DNA of 64,000 bases from Azonexus sp. R2A61 (GTDB taxonomy: Bacteria; Pseudomonadota; Gammaproteobacteria; Burkholderiales; Rhodocyclaceae): NCBI RefSeq assembly GCF_021401135.1, contig NZ_JACBFO010000001.1, forward strand, positions 124,001 to 188,000. The letters are read 5' to 3'. Position numbers and translations under genes: made by a program. Positions 27,640-34,827 of this stretch are shown here, one piece after another; the stretch's first letter is position 1; each line of letters begins with the position of its first letter. The notes under the pieces are model-generated. The model did not search any database. It was not told the DNA's origin and worked only from the letters and a program-made list of their open reading frames with translations.

Positions 27640-29251
27640 TCATGAACCCTTCCATTTCGGTGATGATTTCGCGGGCCCCGCCGCTTTCGTACTCGATCGG
27701 CGCCGTCATGTTCATGGCCGCGTGCTCGGCCAAGACAAGGGATATGGCGAAGTCGCCGTGACGGAACAACTCGGGCTCTTTCAAGTCACGGGAGTTGACC
27801 TCTGGGACGCGCGGAATGCCGTCGATGTTTTCAACTGCCCGCAGGTCTTCCTCGACGTTTACATCCCGTGGCAGGTCGTAATCGTCATCCTCGAAGCGCT
27901 GAACCATCTTCGGCATGAACTCTGCGTACCATTTCACGTTGAGCGTGATCTGATGGATCACGTCATGGCCAAACTTGTCCGCCGTATATTCGGCCAACGT
28001 CAAACCCGGGCCAGTCGCGTCCATGCTGCCGCCCCTGAACATCGGCAGCAGGCCAATGAAGGCCCACAGAATTTGCTCTTGTTGCCGCGATGGAACGTTC
28101 TGTAGTTCCAGGACAAAGGGCGCTACGCGCCCAAGCGATTGAGTGACCTGCAAGGGGGTGACGATCGTAAAATTACGGTGGCGCGCGAAGTCCATCCCGA
28201 AAACCGTTTGCAGGCGCGGATCGAGCAGATCGGCAAGTGGTTCGAGTTGCGCCTTGATCCAACCCTTGGCGAAATCGTCTCGTTTGTGCTCGGATTGCCG
28301 AACGAAATCATCGTCGAGACGTAGCCGGAGAATCGGCTTTTCCGACTTCATCGCGCGATCAATCCAGACTCCAGGGATAGACTTGCCATTTCCATCCCGC
28401 GGAATGGCATCCAGTTCCTCTCGCATCGCGGATTTGCGTGGACCGTAGGCATTTCGAATCTTGGAATACCAAGATTTTTTCGCTTCCCCGGTCGCAGTCC
28501 AACCACGCATCAGGCAGACCCGTTCAAACAATCCATTTCGCACCGCGTCGTCGAAGGTCGCGGTATAGACGACCGCATCGCTACCGTAGCGGCCATTGGC
28601 AATATCCAGACAGAGCTGATTGAACGGATTTCCCTTGCCGTTGTGCGACGAAATGACACGAATCTTGCCGCCCCAGATCAGCAGTGCCGTGGCCGCATCG
28701 AGCACCGCCTGGACGTTTGCGTGGAATGCCGCCTCGTCGATGACAACAATCCCCTGCAGGCCGCGAATCGACGCGGGCCGGGACGACAGAGCGACAATTG
28801 AAAACCCGGACGAAAAGCGAATTCGATACGCAGAAATCATCTGCGTTGATCCGTCATCCTGCTGGTCTTCGAATAGAAATTGCTCGATTTTGGAAATGCC
28901 CATCGATTGGGCTTCGGCGATCACGCGTGCGAAGTGCGCGCAATAGCCGATGAATTCCAGGCCCTTTTCCTTTGCATCGGGGATGTAGTAAATATTGTCG
29001 CCGCCGGCTTCTTTACGGCTCGCCGCGATCAGCGTGTCATCAAGCGCCTCGGAAAATGTGATGCCGGTTCGGCGTCCTTTCGGGCACACCTTCAACGCAG
29101 CTTCAATTGCGCACCATTCCCCCTGATGCTTCATCAAAACGCCGTCTTCGAGCGGATTGAAATCGGCCGGAATTTGCTTCACCGACTCGGGTAGCTCGTC
29201 CCATTCAACAACGCGGACGGTATCCGCCCTGGGTTTCAATTCCTTGATCAT
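27629..29251 (-). CDS. Terminase large subunit (Mu gp28-like)
   Basis: This 540-residue packaging motor has an N-terminal ATPase and a C-terminal RNase H-like nuclease. The ATPase part includes the CPKGRRTGITF segment near 55, where an adenine/P-loop-type motif is expected, and GIVVIDEAAFH (Walker B, near 170). The nuclease part begins near 345 with FGMDFARHRNFTIVTPLQ, whose Asp is the likely metal ligand. The start ATG overlaps the small subunit's stop by four bases. Mu-type packaging is headful and starts from host DNA next to the prophage. Confidence 0.92.
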   Translation of the reverse strand: MIKELKPRADTVRVVEWDELPESVKQIPADFNPLEDGVLMKHQGEWCAIEAALKVCPKGRRTGITFSEALDDTLIAASRKEAGGDNIYYIPDAKEKGLEFIGYCAHFARVIAEAQSMGISKIEQFLFEDQQDDGSTQMISAYRIRFSSGFSIVALSSRPASIRGLQGIVVIDEAAFHANVQAVLDAATALLIWGGKIRVISSHNGKGNPFNQLCLDIANGRYGSDAVVYTATFDDAVRNGLFERVCLMRGWTATGEAKKSWYSKIRNAYGPRKSAMREELDAIPRDGNGKSIPGVWIDRAMKSEKPILRLRLDDDFVRQSEHKRDDFAKGWIKAQLEPLADLLDPRLQTVFGMDFARHRNFTIVTPLQVTQSLGRVAPFVLELQNVPSRQQEQILWAFIGLLPMFRGGSMDATGPGLTLAEYTADKFGHDVIHQITLNVKWYAEFMPKMVQRFEDDDYDLPRDVNVEEDLRAVENIDGIPRVPEVNSRDLKEPELFRHGDFAISLVLAEHAAMNMTAPIEYESGGAREIITEMEGFMNGY

Positions 29252-29802
29252 TTGCGGATGCCCAGCACGCGGCGGCGCCAGAAGTCCACCTCACCTTCAT
29301 CCATGCCCATCGCTTTGGCTTCCTTCTGCAGGTTCGACTCCTGCTCCTCGAGCAGCTTCTCCCGCGCCATCTTCGCCACCGCCTGGCGCTCCTTCAGGTT
29401 CAGGCTGCGCGACTCCTGCGCGGCCTTGGCCGCTCGTGCCAGGTCGAGCACGTCGCCGATGTCGAGATCTTCCTTGTCGAGCTGCTTGAACGAAGCCTTC
29501 GTCGCTAGCGTCGTCACAGCCTGCGTCAGCAGCGCCCCGCTCTTGTCGTCGAAGTCCTCGCCCAACTCGGCGACCAGCGCCGAGGCGGCGGTCGACATGG
29601 CGCGCTGCGTCTGCATGATCTCTTCGAAGCCAAGGCGGTACCGGCCGAGCGACGACCGAGACGGCGCTTCGCTCAGGTCAGGGAAAGCCTCGCGCACGTC
29701 GGCAAACAGCTCATCCAGCGTCAGCCGGTTCTCGCGCAGGCGCTTCTCGATGTGCGCGCGCACATCGGCCGGCAGCTTGTCGATGCTCGACTTGCGCCCC
29801 AT
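29248..29802 (-). CDS. DUF3486 protein, small terminase (Mu gp27-like)
   Basis: This 184-residue protein starts MGRKSSIDKLPADVRAHIEKRL at ATG 29802, the standard N-terminus of DUF3486 proteins. A helix-turn-helix-like segment (LTLDELFADVREAFPDLSE..SRSSLGRY) spans about 25-55, followed by long helices rich in Ala and Lys. In Mu the counterpart is the DNA-recognition subunit of terminase. Its upstream neighbour stops two bases before this start. Confidence 0.88.
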   Translation of the reverse strand: MGRKSSIDKLPADVRAHIEKRLRENRLTLDELFADVREAFPDLSEAPSRSSLGRYRLGFEEIMQTQRAMSTAASALVAELGEDFDDKSGALLTQAVTTLATKASFKQLDKEDLDIGDVLDLARAAKAAQESRSLNLKERQAVAKMAREKLLEEQESNLQKEAKAMGMDEGEVDFWRRRVLGIRK

Positions 29803-29803
29803 C

Positions 29804-30094
29804 TCAAGCCCCCGGCTTCGCCACGCCGTCGACCGTCGCCCGGCCGCGTGCAACATCCTGGCCGCGCTCGAGAAGCGTGGCCACCAACACGCTGCCAACC
29901 TCGGATAGCTGGATCAGGCCTTGCTCTTCGAGCCAGCGCAGTTCGGTCTTCACCTGGTCGCGGGTGGCGGCGTGGCCGAACTGGTCGAGCACGTTGGTGA
30001 TCACGCTCGAATTCGCCCGATACTCGGGCATTTCGGAAAGGATGCGCAGGGTGACCAGGCGCACATCGCGTCGCAGATAGTCCTTGAAACTCAT
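29804..30094 (-). CDS. VpaChn25_0724-type phage protein (winged helix)
   Basis: This 96-residue protein starts MSFKDYLRRDVRLVTLRILSE and contains a winged-helix pattern: a VLDQFGHAATRDQVKTELRWLEEQGLI recognition region near 35-62, then a short beta wing. Mu-like phages carry a protein of this type just before DUF3486, and it matches Mu gp26 in position. The role is unknown; it may assist packaging or regulate the late operon. It overlaps the DUF2730 stop by four bases. Confidence 0.82.
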   Translation of the reverse strand: MSFKDYLRRDVRLVTLRILSEMPEYRANSSVITNVLDQFGHAATRDQVKTELRWLEEQGLIQLSEVGSVLVATLLERGQDVARGRATVDGVAKPGA

Positions 30095-30570
30095 GGTGCT
30101 TTTCCTCCGGTCAGCAGGAACGAATGGATCAATTCCAGCGTTCGCTTCGCGCCCTTGAATTCGCCGGAAAGCGATGAAACGTCCTCGGCGATGTCGTTCA
30201 TCCGCTCATGCAGGTCGGCCAGATGTTCATGCGATGGCGCGTTTTCGGCCGTTGCTTCCAGCCGGCCGATGCGGTCGCGGTGACTCGCAATTTGTTTGTC
30301 GATCTCGCCGAACCGGTCATCCCAGTGCTTCTTGCCGGTTTCCCGCGCGTTTTCCTGGCCGGTGATCTTCTCGTTCAGTTGAACCAGTTGCTCGTCGATG
30401 CGGCGCAGTTCGTCCTTGCGCGCCTTCTCTTGCGCCTCGAACCGCTCGTCCTGACGCTTGTTGAGCTGCGTCAGCGTGTAGCGCGCAACGCCACCAGCTG
30501 CGCCCAGGAAGGCGAGCAGAAGGGTCACACCCATCGATACGAAATCCCAGAATCCGATGACCAGTTCCAT
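30091..30570 (-). CDS. DUF2730 family phage protein (Mu gp25-like)
   Basis: This 159-residue protein has one N-terminal membrane segment (about residues 8-30) and a long charged coiled coil thereafter, the usual DUF2730 layout. I chose ATG 30570, which follows AAGGCGG; the open frame extends upstream to 30666 without a ribosome site. The function is unknown. It sits between the lysis cassette and the terminase, as in Mu. Confidence 0.82.
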   Translation of the reverse strand: MELVIGFWDFVSMGVTLLLAFLGAAGGVARYTLTQLNKRQDERFEAQEKARKDELRRIDEQLVQLNEKITGQENARETGKKHWDDRFGEIDKQIASHRDRIGRLEATAENAPSHEHLADLHERMNDIAEDVSSLSGEFKGAKRTLELIHSFLLTGGKAP

Positions 30571-30788
30571 CACGCCACCGCCTTTTCGAGATCGGTCTGG
30601 CACTCGATACAGGTTTGCACGCCAGGTACAGCCATGCGCCGGCCCTGCGGGATCTCGGTCTCGCACAGCACGCAGAATTCGGCGCTATCACCTGCCTGCA
30701 TCATCTGCGTGCGGCGAGACTGTTCGGCCAGCGCGTCCTGGCGCATCTCCTGTTCACGCTCCTGGGCGCGGTCCATGTCATCGGGCAT
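30570..30788 (-). CDS. TraR/DksA-type zinc-finger protein
   Basis: This 72-residue protein starts MPDDMDRAQEREQEMRQDAL and has a C4 zinc finger: CVLC at about residues 42-45, then IPQGRRMAVPGVQTCIEC with the second Cys pair near 61-64. TraR proteins bind the secondary channel of RNA polymerase and mimic DksA plus ppGpp. A GGGGAG site 7 bp before ATG 30788 supports separate translation; the ATG overlaps the end of Rz. The same reading frame continues upstream into Rz1 without a stop, so a longer fused product is also possible. Confidence 0.85.
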   Translation of the reverse strand: MPDDMDRAQEREQEMRQDALAEQSRRTQMMQAGDSAEFCVLCETEIPQGRRMAVPGVQTCIECQTDLEKAVA

Positions 30789-31064
30789 GAGCTTGCTCCC
30801 CGTCGTAGAACTGCCGAATGGCGTCGAGTCGGCCCCGGCAGGCGTCGTAGCGGGTTCGGCAGGTGTTGACCCAACCGGCGACGTCGGCGTCGCTTGCGAA
30901 CGCCCCGTCATCGGGATCGGCGGCAGCGGTTGCATCGGTGCGTACAGGCTGGCCGGCGGTTTCGGATACAGCCCCTGCGGATTGGCCGTCAGGGGAGCGG
31001 TTGAGCACGCGCACAAGACCAGCGTCAAGACAACGCCGGCCAGTCGCAAGACGAGCGATTTCAC
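30570..31064 (-). CDS. Rz1-like outer-membrane spanin, frame runs on into TraR/DksA
   Basis: A GTG at 31064, preceded at 5 bp by AGGAGA, opens a frame nested in the Rz gene. It encodes a lipoprotein signal, MKSLVLRLAGVVLTLVLCAC, with the lipobox Cys at 20, then a proline-rich segment of about 75 residues typical of Rz1. With Rz it would bridge the periplasm and fuse the membranes at the last step of lysis. Unusually there is no stop codon before 30788, and the frame runs straight through the TraR/DksA gene to 30570, giving 164 residues instead of about 60-100. Confidence 0.7.
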   Translation of the reverse strand: MKSLVLRLAGVVLTLVLCACSTAPLTANPQGLYPKPPASLYAPMQPLPPIPMTGRSQATPTSPVGSTPAEPATTPAGADSTPFGSSTTGSKLMPDDMDRAQEREQEMRQDALAEQSRRTQMMQAGDSAEFCVLCETEIPQGRRMAVPGVQTCIECQTDLEKAVA

Positions 31065-31332
31065 GGTTTTTCTCCTCGGCAAAAAGGGATAAGGTGTTGC
31101 TCAGGTCATTGACCTGCAGGGCCAACTGGTCACCGCGGTTTTGCGCGGTCGTCAGGGTTGTTGCGAGCGCCTCGGCGCGCGATCTTTCAGCCTTTTCCCA
31201 GCCCTTTTCTGCGGTCGCCATCTCCTTATCGGCGACGGCGCCACGCACGACCCAGCCGAGTGCGGCGAAGGCTGATGCAAAAAGCAGGACGCCGACGACA
31301 GGCATCCACCACGGGGTCTTGAGATCGGTCAT
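30778..31332 (-). CDS. Rz-like inner-membrane spanin
   Basis: This 184-residue protein has one N-terminal membrane segment (VVGVLLFASAFAALGWVVRG, about 10-29), then a long periplasmic coiled coil and a Cys-containing tail (CRTRYDACRGRL near 165). This is the topology of an i-spanin. ATG 31332 overlaps the lysozyme stop by four bases. The C-terminal two-thirds encodes Rz1 in another frame. The identification rests on topology, position and the nested Rz1 and not on conserved residues. Confidence 0.78.
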   Translation of the reverse strand: MTDLKTPWWMPVVGVLLFASAFAALGWVVRGAVADKEMATAEKGWEKAERSRAEALATTLTTAQNRGDQLALQVNDLSNTLSLFAEEKNREIARLATGRRCLDAGLVRVLNRSPDGQSAGAVSETAGQPVRTDATAAADPDDGAFASDADVAGWVNTCRTRYDACRGRLDAIRQFYDGEQAHAR

Positions 31333-31865
31333 TGAGCGATCTCCCCCATGCACAGGCGATATTCCTCATTGCGCCGAATGGTCAAGCCACGCAGCTTCAC
31401 CAGGGGGTATTCCATTTTCCCGGTCTTCGGGTTTTTGACTTTAGGCTTGCTCCGATCGCGGAAGCCATCGAAATCAAGGATTGTTCGACACGCACCGACG
31501 TAATCGGCGGCCGCCAGCTTGCGAGGAATCGAAGAACTGCAGACTGCCTCTGCGCCTACGTTGTAGGCCAGTGAGACGTAGGCGTCGTATTCGTACTGGT
31601 GCAGCGGCGCGTCAATGCAACCGCGGAGCACGCTCTCCTTGACCGATACATCGCGGACCATCAGTTGCAGCGCAGCCGGCGGCGTGATCTTGTCGCTCAT
31701 CTGCACCGGTTTGCCGTCGGCGCGAACGGTGCTGCCGAAACCGTAGGTCGGCACATCGCCCGGCACGGGGCGGATGGCGGTCGGGGTAAAACCTTCTTTC
31801 AATGCCAGACCGCCTCCCAAAGAGAGGGAGGCGGCCAGCAAAGCAATGGGGATGCGCATTCTCAT
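31329..31865 (-). CDS. Phage lysozyme (GH24 endolysin) with SAR-type N-terminus
   Basis: This 178-residue muramidase cuts peptidoglycan at lysis. The N-terminus has a weakly hydrophobic stretch rich in Ala, Leu, Ser and Gly (about 4-22), which suits a signal-anchor-release element. The catalytic Glu is in LKEGF near 25, and the T4-lysozyme-like loop PTYGFGST near 40 and the YDAYVSLAYNVG segment near 94 are conserved. I chose ATG 31865, with GGAG about 10 bp upstream. It is the first gene after the minus-strand late promoter. No classical holin gene is recognisable next to it. Confidence 0.9.
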   Translation of the reverse strand: MRMRIPIALLAASLSLGGGLALKEGFTPTAIRPVPGDVPTYGFGSTVRADGKPVQMSDKITPPAALQLMVRDVSVKESVLRGCIDAPLHQYEYDAYVSLAYNVGAEAVCSSSIPRKLAAADYVGACRTILDFDGFRDRSKPKVKNPKTGKMEYPLVKLRGLTIRRNEEYRLCMGEIAQ

Positions 31866-31895
31866 CGCGATCAATCTCCGGCAAGCAATGCCGGC

Positions 31896-31944
31896 AGATT
31901 GCGCGTGCGCGCGATGTCACACCCAGTAAAACGTTTTGGTTTTT
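31896..31944 (-). promoter_or_regulatory. Late promoter box, copy C (lysis/packaging operon)
   Basis: The minus strand reads AAAAACC, then the palindrome AAAACGTTTT (31928-31937), then a GTGTGACATCGCGCG tract. It matches copy B at 39 of 43 positions. The hexamer CAATCT lies at the -10 position (31896-31901), with its centre 34 bp from the palindrome centre, the same as in copies A and B. The predicted start is near 31889, 24 bp before the lysozyme gene. This is the likely Mor-dependent promoter of the left arm. Confidence 0.75.
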
Positions 31945-31975
31945 ACCGGGCGTGTCGATCAGTTAATTTGATCGG

Positions 31976-32479
31976 TCAATTTTTGAACTTGTCCGCGAAT
32001 TCCCGCCGGTACTGCGCGCATTGGGCCAGCTTCGCGGTTTGTTGCGACTGGAGCGCAGCGATCTCGGTTTGGCGCCGCTGCTGGTCGAGCTGCAGTGCTG
32101 CCGCCGACGCCATGTTGACCGGCGCCCCCGTTGGCGAATTTGCGGCGGTCCGGGAAATCTGATCACCGATATCATGGGCTTCAGCATCGCACACCGCGAT
32201 GCGGGCCGACGCGGACGACTTCTCACGCTCGTAATTTCGACTCGCGATGCGCTCATTAATATACTGCTTGTCGCGCTCCAGTTTATCGGCTCGCGATGTG
32301 CCATCGACCGATGCACTTACGACGGATTTAGACGGTGATGGCATGTCGTCCGAGCGTTTCACAGAGCCAGGGCACGGCCGATCCTGAATCACGGTCGTCC
32401 CACCGATCGAGCACTTGTAGGTTTGAGCGCCGGCACTACCGGCGAGCAGCAGCAGTCCACAAAAAATGGCTGTTTTCAT
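31976..32479 (-). CDS. Exported DUF4124-like protein
   Basis: This 167-residue protein has a signal peptide MKTAIFCGLLLLAGSAGA and a mature start QTYKCSIGGTTVIQDRPC, which resembles the small cysteine-paired beta domain of DUF4124. The rest is helical with many Gln and Lys. ATG 32479 has GAGGG upstream. It lies between the repressor and the late promoter box and so is outside the late operon; expression in the lysogen together with the repressor is possible. A cell-envelope role such as superinfection exclusion is only a guess. Confidence 0.7.
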   Translation of the reverse strand: MKTAIFCGLLLLAGSAGAQTYKCSIGGTTVIQDRPCPGSVKRSDDMPSPSKSVVSASVDGTSRADKLERDKQYINERIASRNYEREKSSASARIAVCDAEAHDIGDQISRTAANSPTGAPVNMASAAALQLDQQRRQTEIAALQSQQTAKLAQCAQYRREFADKFKN

Positions 32480-32486
32480 ACGACCC

Positions 32487-33203
32487 TCACAAACGGGTGA
32501 TTTGAACGTAAACACGGCCTTCGACCACGATCTGCTCAGTCTCGAACGGACTAAACAGTCGGGGTGAAAACCGCTCCGAATTTTCCGACGACATCCGCAA
32601 GCCTTGGTCGGTCAGCTGCAGATACTTGATCATCAACTCCCCCTGCCAGGTGAATGCAAAAACACCGCCGGTTCGCGGGTCGCGCTTACTGCAGTCGACC
32701 AGCACTTCAGCACCCGGCCGAATCAATGGCGCCATGCTGTCACCCCTGGTGCCGATGATCACCGTGTGATCTGGCGACAACCCTTCCCGAACCAGCCCGG
32801 CTCTCGCAAACGGCACCGTCTCGATCACTGTTGCATGCTCCAGCCAGGAGCCACAGCCGCATGATCCCACCGCATCGTATTTTTTCAAGTTGACCACGTC
32901 GGATCGACGTGCTGGCTCAATTTGATCAGGCAGGTTTACAAGTGAACCATCCGGGCCAAAAAAAACGGGTGAAGGATGGACGTCTGCGTATCTTCCCAGC
33001 ATCAGCCAGTCGAGCGAAACGCCCGTTTCATGGGCGACACGGACGCACTCACCAGGTGGGACCGCCCCGCGTTTATGCCATGTCCGGAGCGTGCCAATGG
33101 GATGACCCGATGACGTTGCCAACGCATCCAGCGAGTCTGCGCCGTAGGCCAGCATGAGCCGGTGCAATGTCGGCTCAATCGATTTTTCAGATTTTCGGGT
33201 CAT
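32487..33203 (-). CDS. Phage repressor with HTH and S24 (LexA-like) peptidase domain
   Basis: This 238-residue repressor probably maintains lysogeny. A CI-type helix-turn-helix lies at about residues 12-70 (SLDALATSSGHPIGTLRTWHK.GAVP). The S24 domain follows with the nucleophile Ser in GTRGDSMAPLI near 155 and the catalytic Lys in GELMIKYLQ near 195. RecA-stimulated self-cleavage and SOS induction are therefore expected, unlike the Mu repressor, which is a Clp-controlled protein of another type. It is transcribed leftward, away from ner, across the operator array. The first operator copy overlaps its start codon. Confidence 0.9.
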   Translation of the reverse strand: MTRKSEKSIEPTLHRLMLAYGADSLDALATSSGHPIGTLRTWHKRGAVPPGECVRVAHETGVSLDWLMLGRYADVHPSPVFFGPDGSLVNLPDQIEPARRSDVVNLKKYDAVGSCGCGSWLEHATVIETVPFARAGLVREGLSPDHTVIIGTRGDSMAPLIRPGAEVLVDCSKRDPRTGGVFAFTWQGELMIKYLQLTDQGLRMSSENSERFSPRLFSPFETEQIVVEGRVYVQITRL

Positions 33204-33293
33204 TTTGAATCTTTATGCTTGCGTGTGGTTCAAGTTGAAACTAAAATGGGTCAAGATGACAAATTAACTTAATTTGTTAGCTCAACTTGACCT
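33197..33293. promoter_or_regulatory. Operator array between repressor and ner genes
   Basis: Four related 12-mers with consensus RGGTCAAGTTGA are found: GGGTCATTTTGA (33197-33208), GGTTCAAGTTGA (33227-33238), GGGTCAAGATGA (33248-33259) and, inverted, the complement of TCAACTTGACCT (33282-33293). Each has partial dyad symmetry around TCAA..TTGA. The first overlaps the repressor ATG. They lie where the repressor and Ner should compete over divergent early promoters; the promoters themselves are too weak to name. Confidence 0.75.
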
Positions 33294-33309
33294 AAGCCTA
33301 CAGAAAAAA

Positions 33310-33522
33310 ATGCACCACGAAAAGATCAAAGCCGAAATGCGCATCGCCGGGAAAACCCCGGCGGCATTAGCACGTGAGCTGAAGGTTTCTCGCGCCTGCG
33401 TCAGCGGGGTGATGCGCGGCGACACGCGCTCCAAGCGGGTTGCCTCGGCAATCGCAAAAGTGGTTGGGAAACCGATCGATTTGCTGTGGCCTGGCAAGTA
33501 CCCGAGTGCAAGTTCAATTTGA
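33310..33522 (+). CDS. ner: Ner-like (Nlp/SfsB family) DNA-binding protein
   Basis: This 70-residue protein starts MHHEKIKAEMRIAGKTPAALA and is a single helix-turn-helix (TPAALARELKVSRACVSGVMRG, about 15-36), ending VGKPIDLLWPGKY as in the Ner family. In Mu, Ner turns down the early promoter and the repressor gene early in lytic growth, like lambda Cro. I chose ATG 33310; the frame is open from TTG 33274. An operator copy overlaps the 3' end of the gene. Confidence 0.88.
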   Translation: MHHEKIKAEMRIAGKTPAALARELKVSRACVSGVMRGDTRSKRVASAIAKVVGKPIDLLWPGKYPSASSI

Positions 33523-33525
33523 ACC
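33514..33525 (-). promoter_or_regulatory. Fifth operator copy, at 3' end of ner
   Basis: The minus-strand 12-mer GGTTCAAATTGA matches the four operators upstream at all but one or two positions. It overlaps the ner stop codon and lies 15 bp before the next gene's start, so bound protein could act as a roadblock or loop with the main array. Confidence 0.6.
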
Positions 33526-33539
33526 AAGGAGATCACCAC

Positions 33540-33857
33540 ATGAGTGACCGCACCACCGATTACACGAACGACGGCCAGCAGCGAATCATCAAGCTGATCC
33601 TGGTGCTGTTCGGCGATGTCGTGAATGGCATGACGCCCGCCGTCCTGGCGCGGCAGGTTGGCTGCTCGCCGGCAGTCATGACCCGTGACCTTTACAACCT
33701 GCAGCTGGCCGGCCTGGCCGACCGCGACGAAACCACCGGCGCCTGGCGACTCACGCCGCGCCTGCCGCAGCAGGCCATCAAGGTCTGGACGGCAATCGAC
33801 GCCGCCGAAAAGCGCCTGCAGGAAGCCAAGAACCGTTTCAACCGCAACCCGGATTAA
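33540..33857 (+). CDS. Phage winged-helix DNA-binding protein
   Basis: This 105-residue early protein has an IclR/MarR-like pattern: LILVLFGDVVNGMTPAVLARQVGCSPAVMTRDLYNLQLAGLADRD at about 18-62, a helix-turn-helix followed by a short wing, then a helical tail. ATG 33540 has AAGGAG upstream. It follows ner and precedes transposase, where Mu-like phages often carry small regulators. The target is unknown. Confidence 0.75.
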   Translation: MSDRTTDYTNDGQQRIIKLILVLFGDVVNGMTPAVLARQVGCSPAVMTRDLYNLQLAGLADRDETTGAWRLTPRLPQQAIKVWTAIDAAEKRLQEAKNRFNRNPD

Positions 33858-33869
33858 TCAGGAGAGATC

Positions 33870-34826
33870 GTGTCCGAAGAAAAAGAAACCGCAGGCGCAC
33901 GCCGAGGCCGCAAGCCTAATCAGCCCGCCGCCGTGGCGCAGCAAACGCTCGATCAAGAGCGCATCACCAATGCGATGGATGTCATGCGCGACACTGCGCA
34001 TGCAGATACCGATCAGCGTCTGCAGCATGCATCCCGGGTCCGCGCCATTGCTACCCAGGTCGGCTATCAGTTGCCGAGCGACTGCACGGACCCGGACCTG
34101 ATACAGCGCGACATCGCGGTCAACATGCGCCGCACGGCCGAGGCCATGCTGCAGGTCGGCCTCGGCCTGCTTGTGCTGAAAGAGGCTTGTCAGCACGGGG
34201 AGTTTGCCGCACGCCTTGAAGTGCTGCGGTTCGAGCCGCGTGTCGCGCAGAAGTACATGCAGGTCGCCAGAAAGATTTCAAATGCGCCGTCAACGGCGCA
34301 TTTGCTCAAGACCGTTGAGAGCCAGACCAAGCTGCTCGAACTGATCGTGCTCGATGACGATCAGCTTGAAGAATTGGCGCTGACCGGCGAAACCGGCGAA
34401 TTGAAGCTGGACGACGTCGCCAGTATGTCGGTCAAGGAACTGCGGGCTGCGGTGCGCGATCTGCGCGGTGAAGTCGGCGCCAAAGAAAAACTGCTCGCGC
34501 ACAAGAGCGAAGAACTGGATCGCGCGGCGCTGCTCAAGGCCGCACCACCGGATGACCGACTTGCCGCAATCCGCGAAGAAGTCGTGCGCAACATGAACGA
34601 CGTGCGCGGGGCACTCATCGGCAAGTTCAGCGCCGGAATTGAAGCTATTGATCAGCATTACGTCGAGTTTGGCGGGGATCAGGATGTTGCATTTCTGGCC
34701 GGCATGCTCGGCCAACTGCAGGCCGACCTGCAGGCGCTGCGCGACCGTTTCGGCATACCCGACATCGCCCCGGCACTGATCCCCGACTGGGTCGCCGATC
34801 CGTCGTTCGGAAAAACTGGAGGCTGA
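33870..34826 (+). CDS. DUF3102 domain-containing phage protein
   Basis: This 318-residue protein starts with GTG at 33870 after AGGAGAG. The DUF3102 region lies about residues 85-150, with LLVLKEACQHGEFAARLE and RVAQKYMQVARKI. It is followed by a coiled segment rich in Lys and Glu. DUF3102 proteins occur in phages and plasmids, often beside replication or transposition genes; the mechanism is not known. It ends two bases before the transposase start, suggesting coupled translation. Confidence 0.78.
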   Translation: MSEEKETAGARRGRKPNQPAAVAQQTLDQERITNAMDVMRDTAHADTDQRLQHASRVRAIATQVGYQLPSDCTDPDLIQRDIAVNMRRTAEAMLQVGLGLLVLKEACQHGEFAARLEVLRFEPRVAQKYMQVARKISNAPSTAHLLKTVESQTKLLELIVLDDDQLEELALTGETGELKLDDVASMSVKELRAAVRDLRGEVGAKEKLLAHKSEELDRAALLKAAPPDDRLAAIREEVVRNMNDVRGALIGKFSAGIEAIDQHYVEFGGDQDVAFLAGMLGQLQADLQALRDRFGIPDIAPALIPDWVADPSFGKTGG

Positions 34827-34827
34827 C

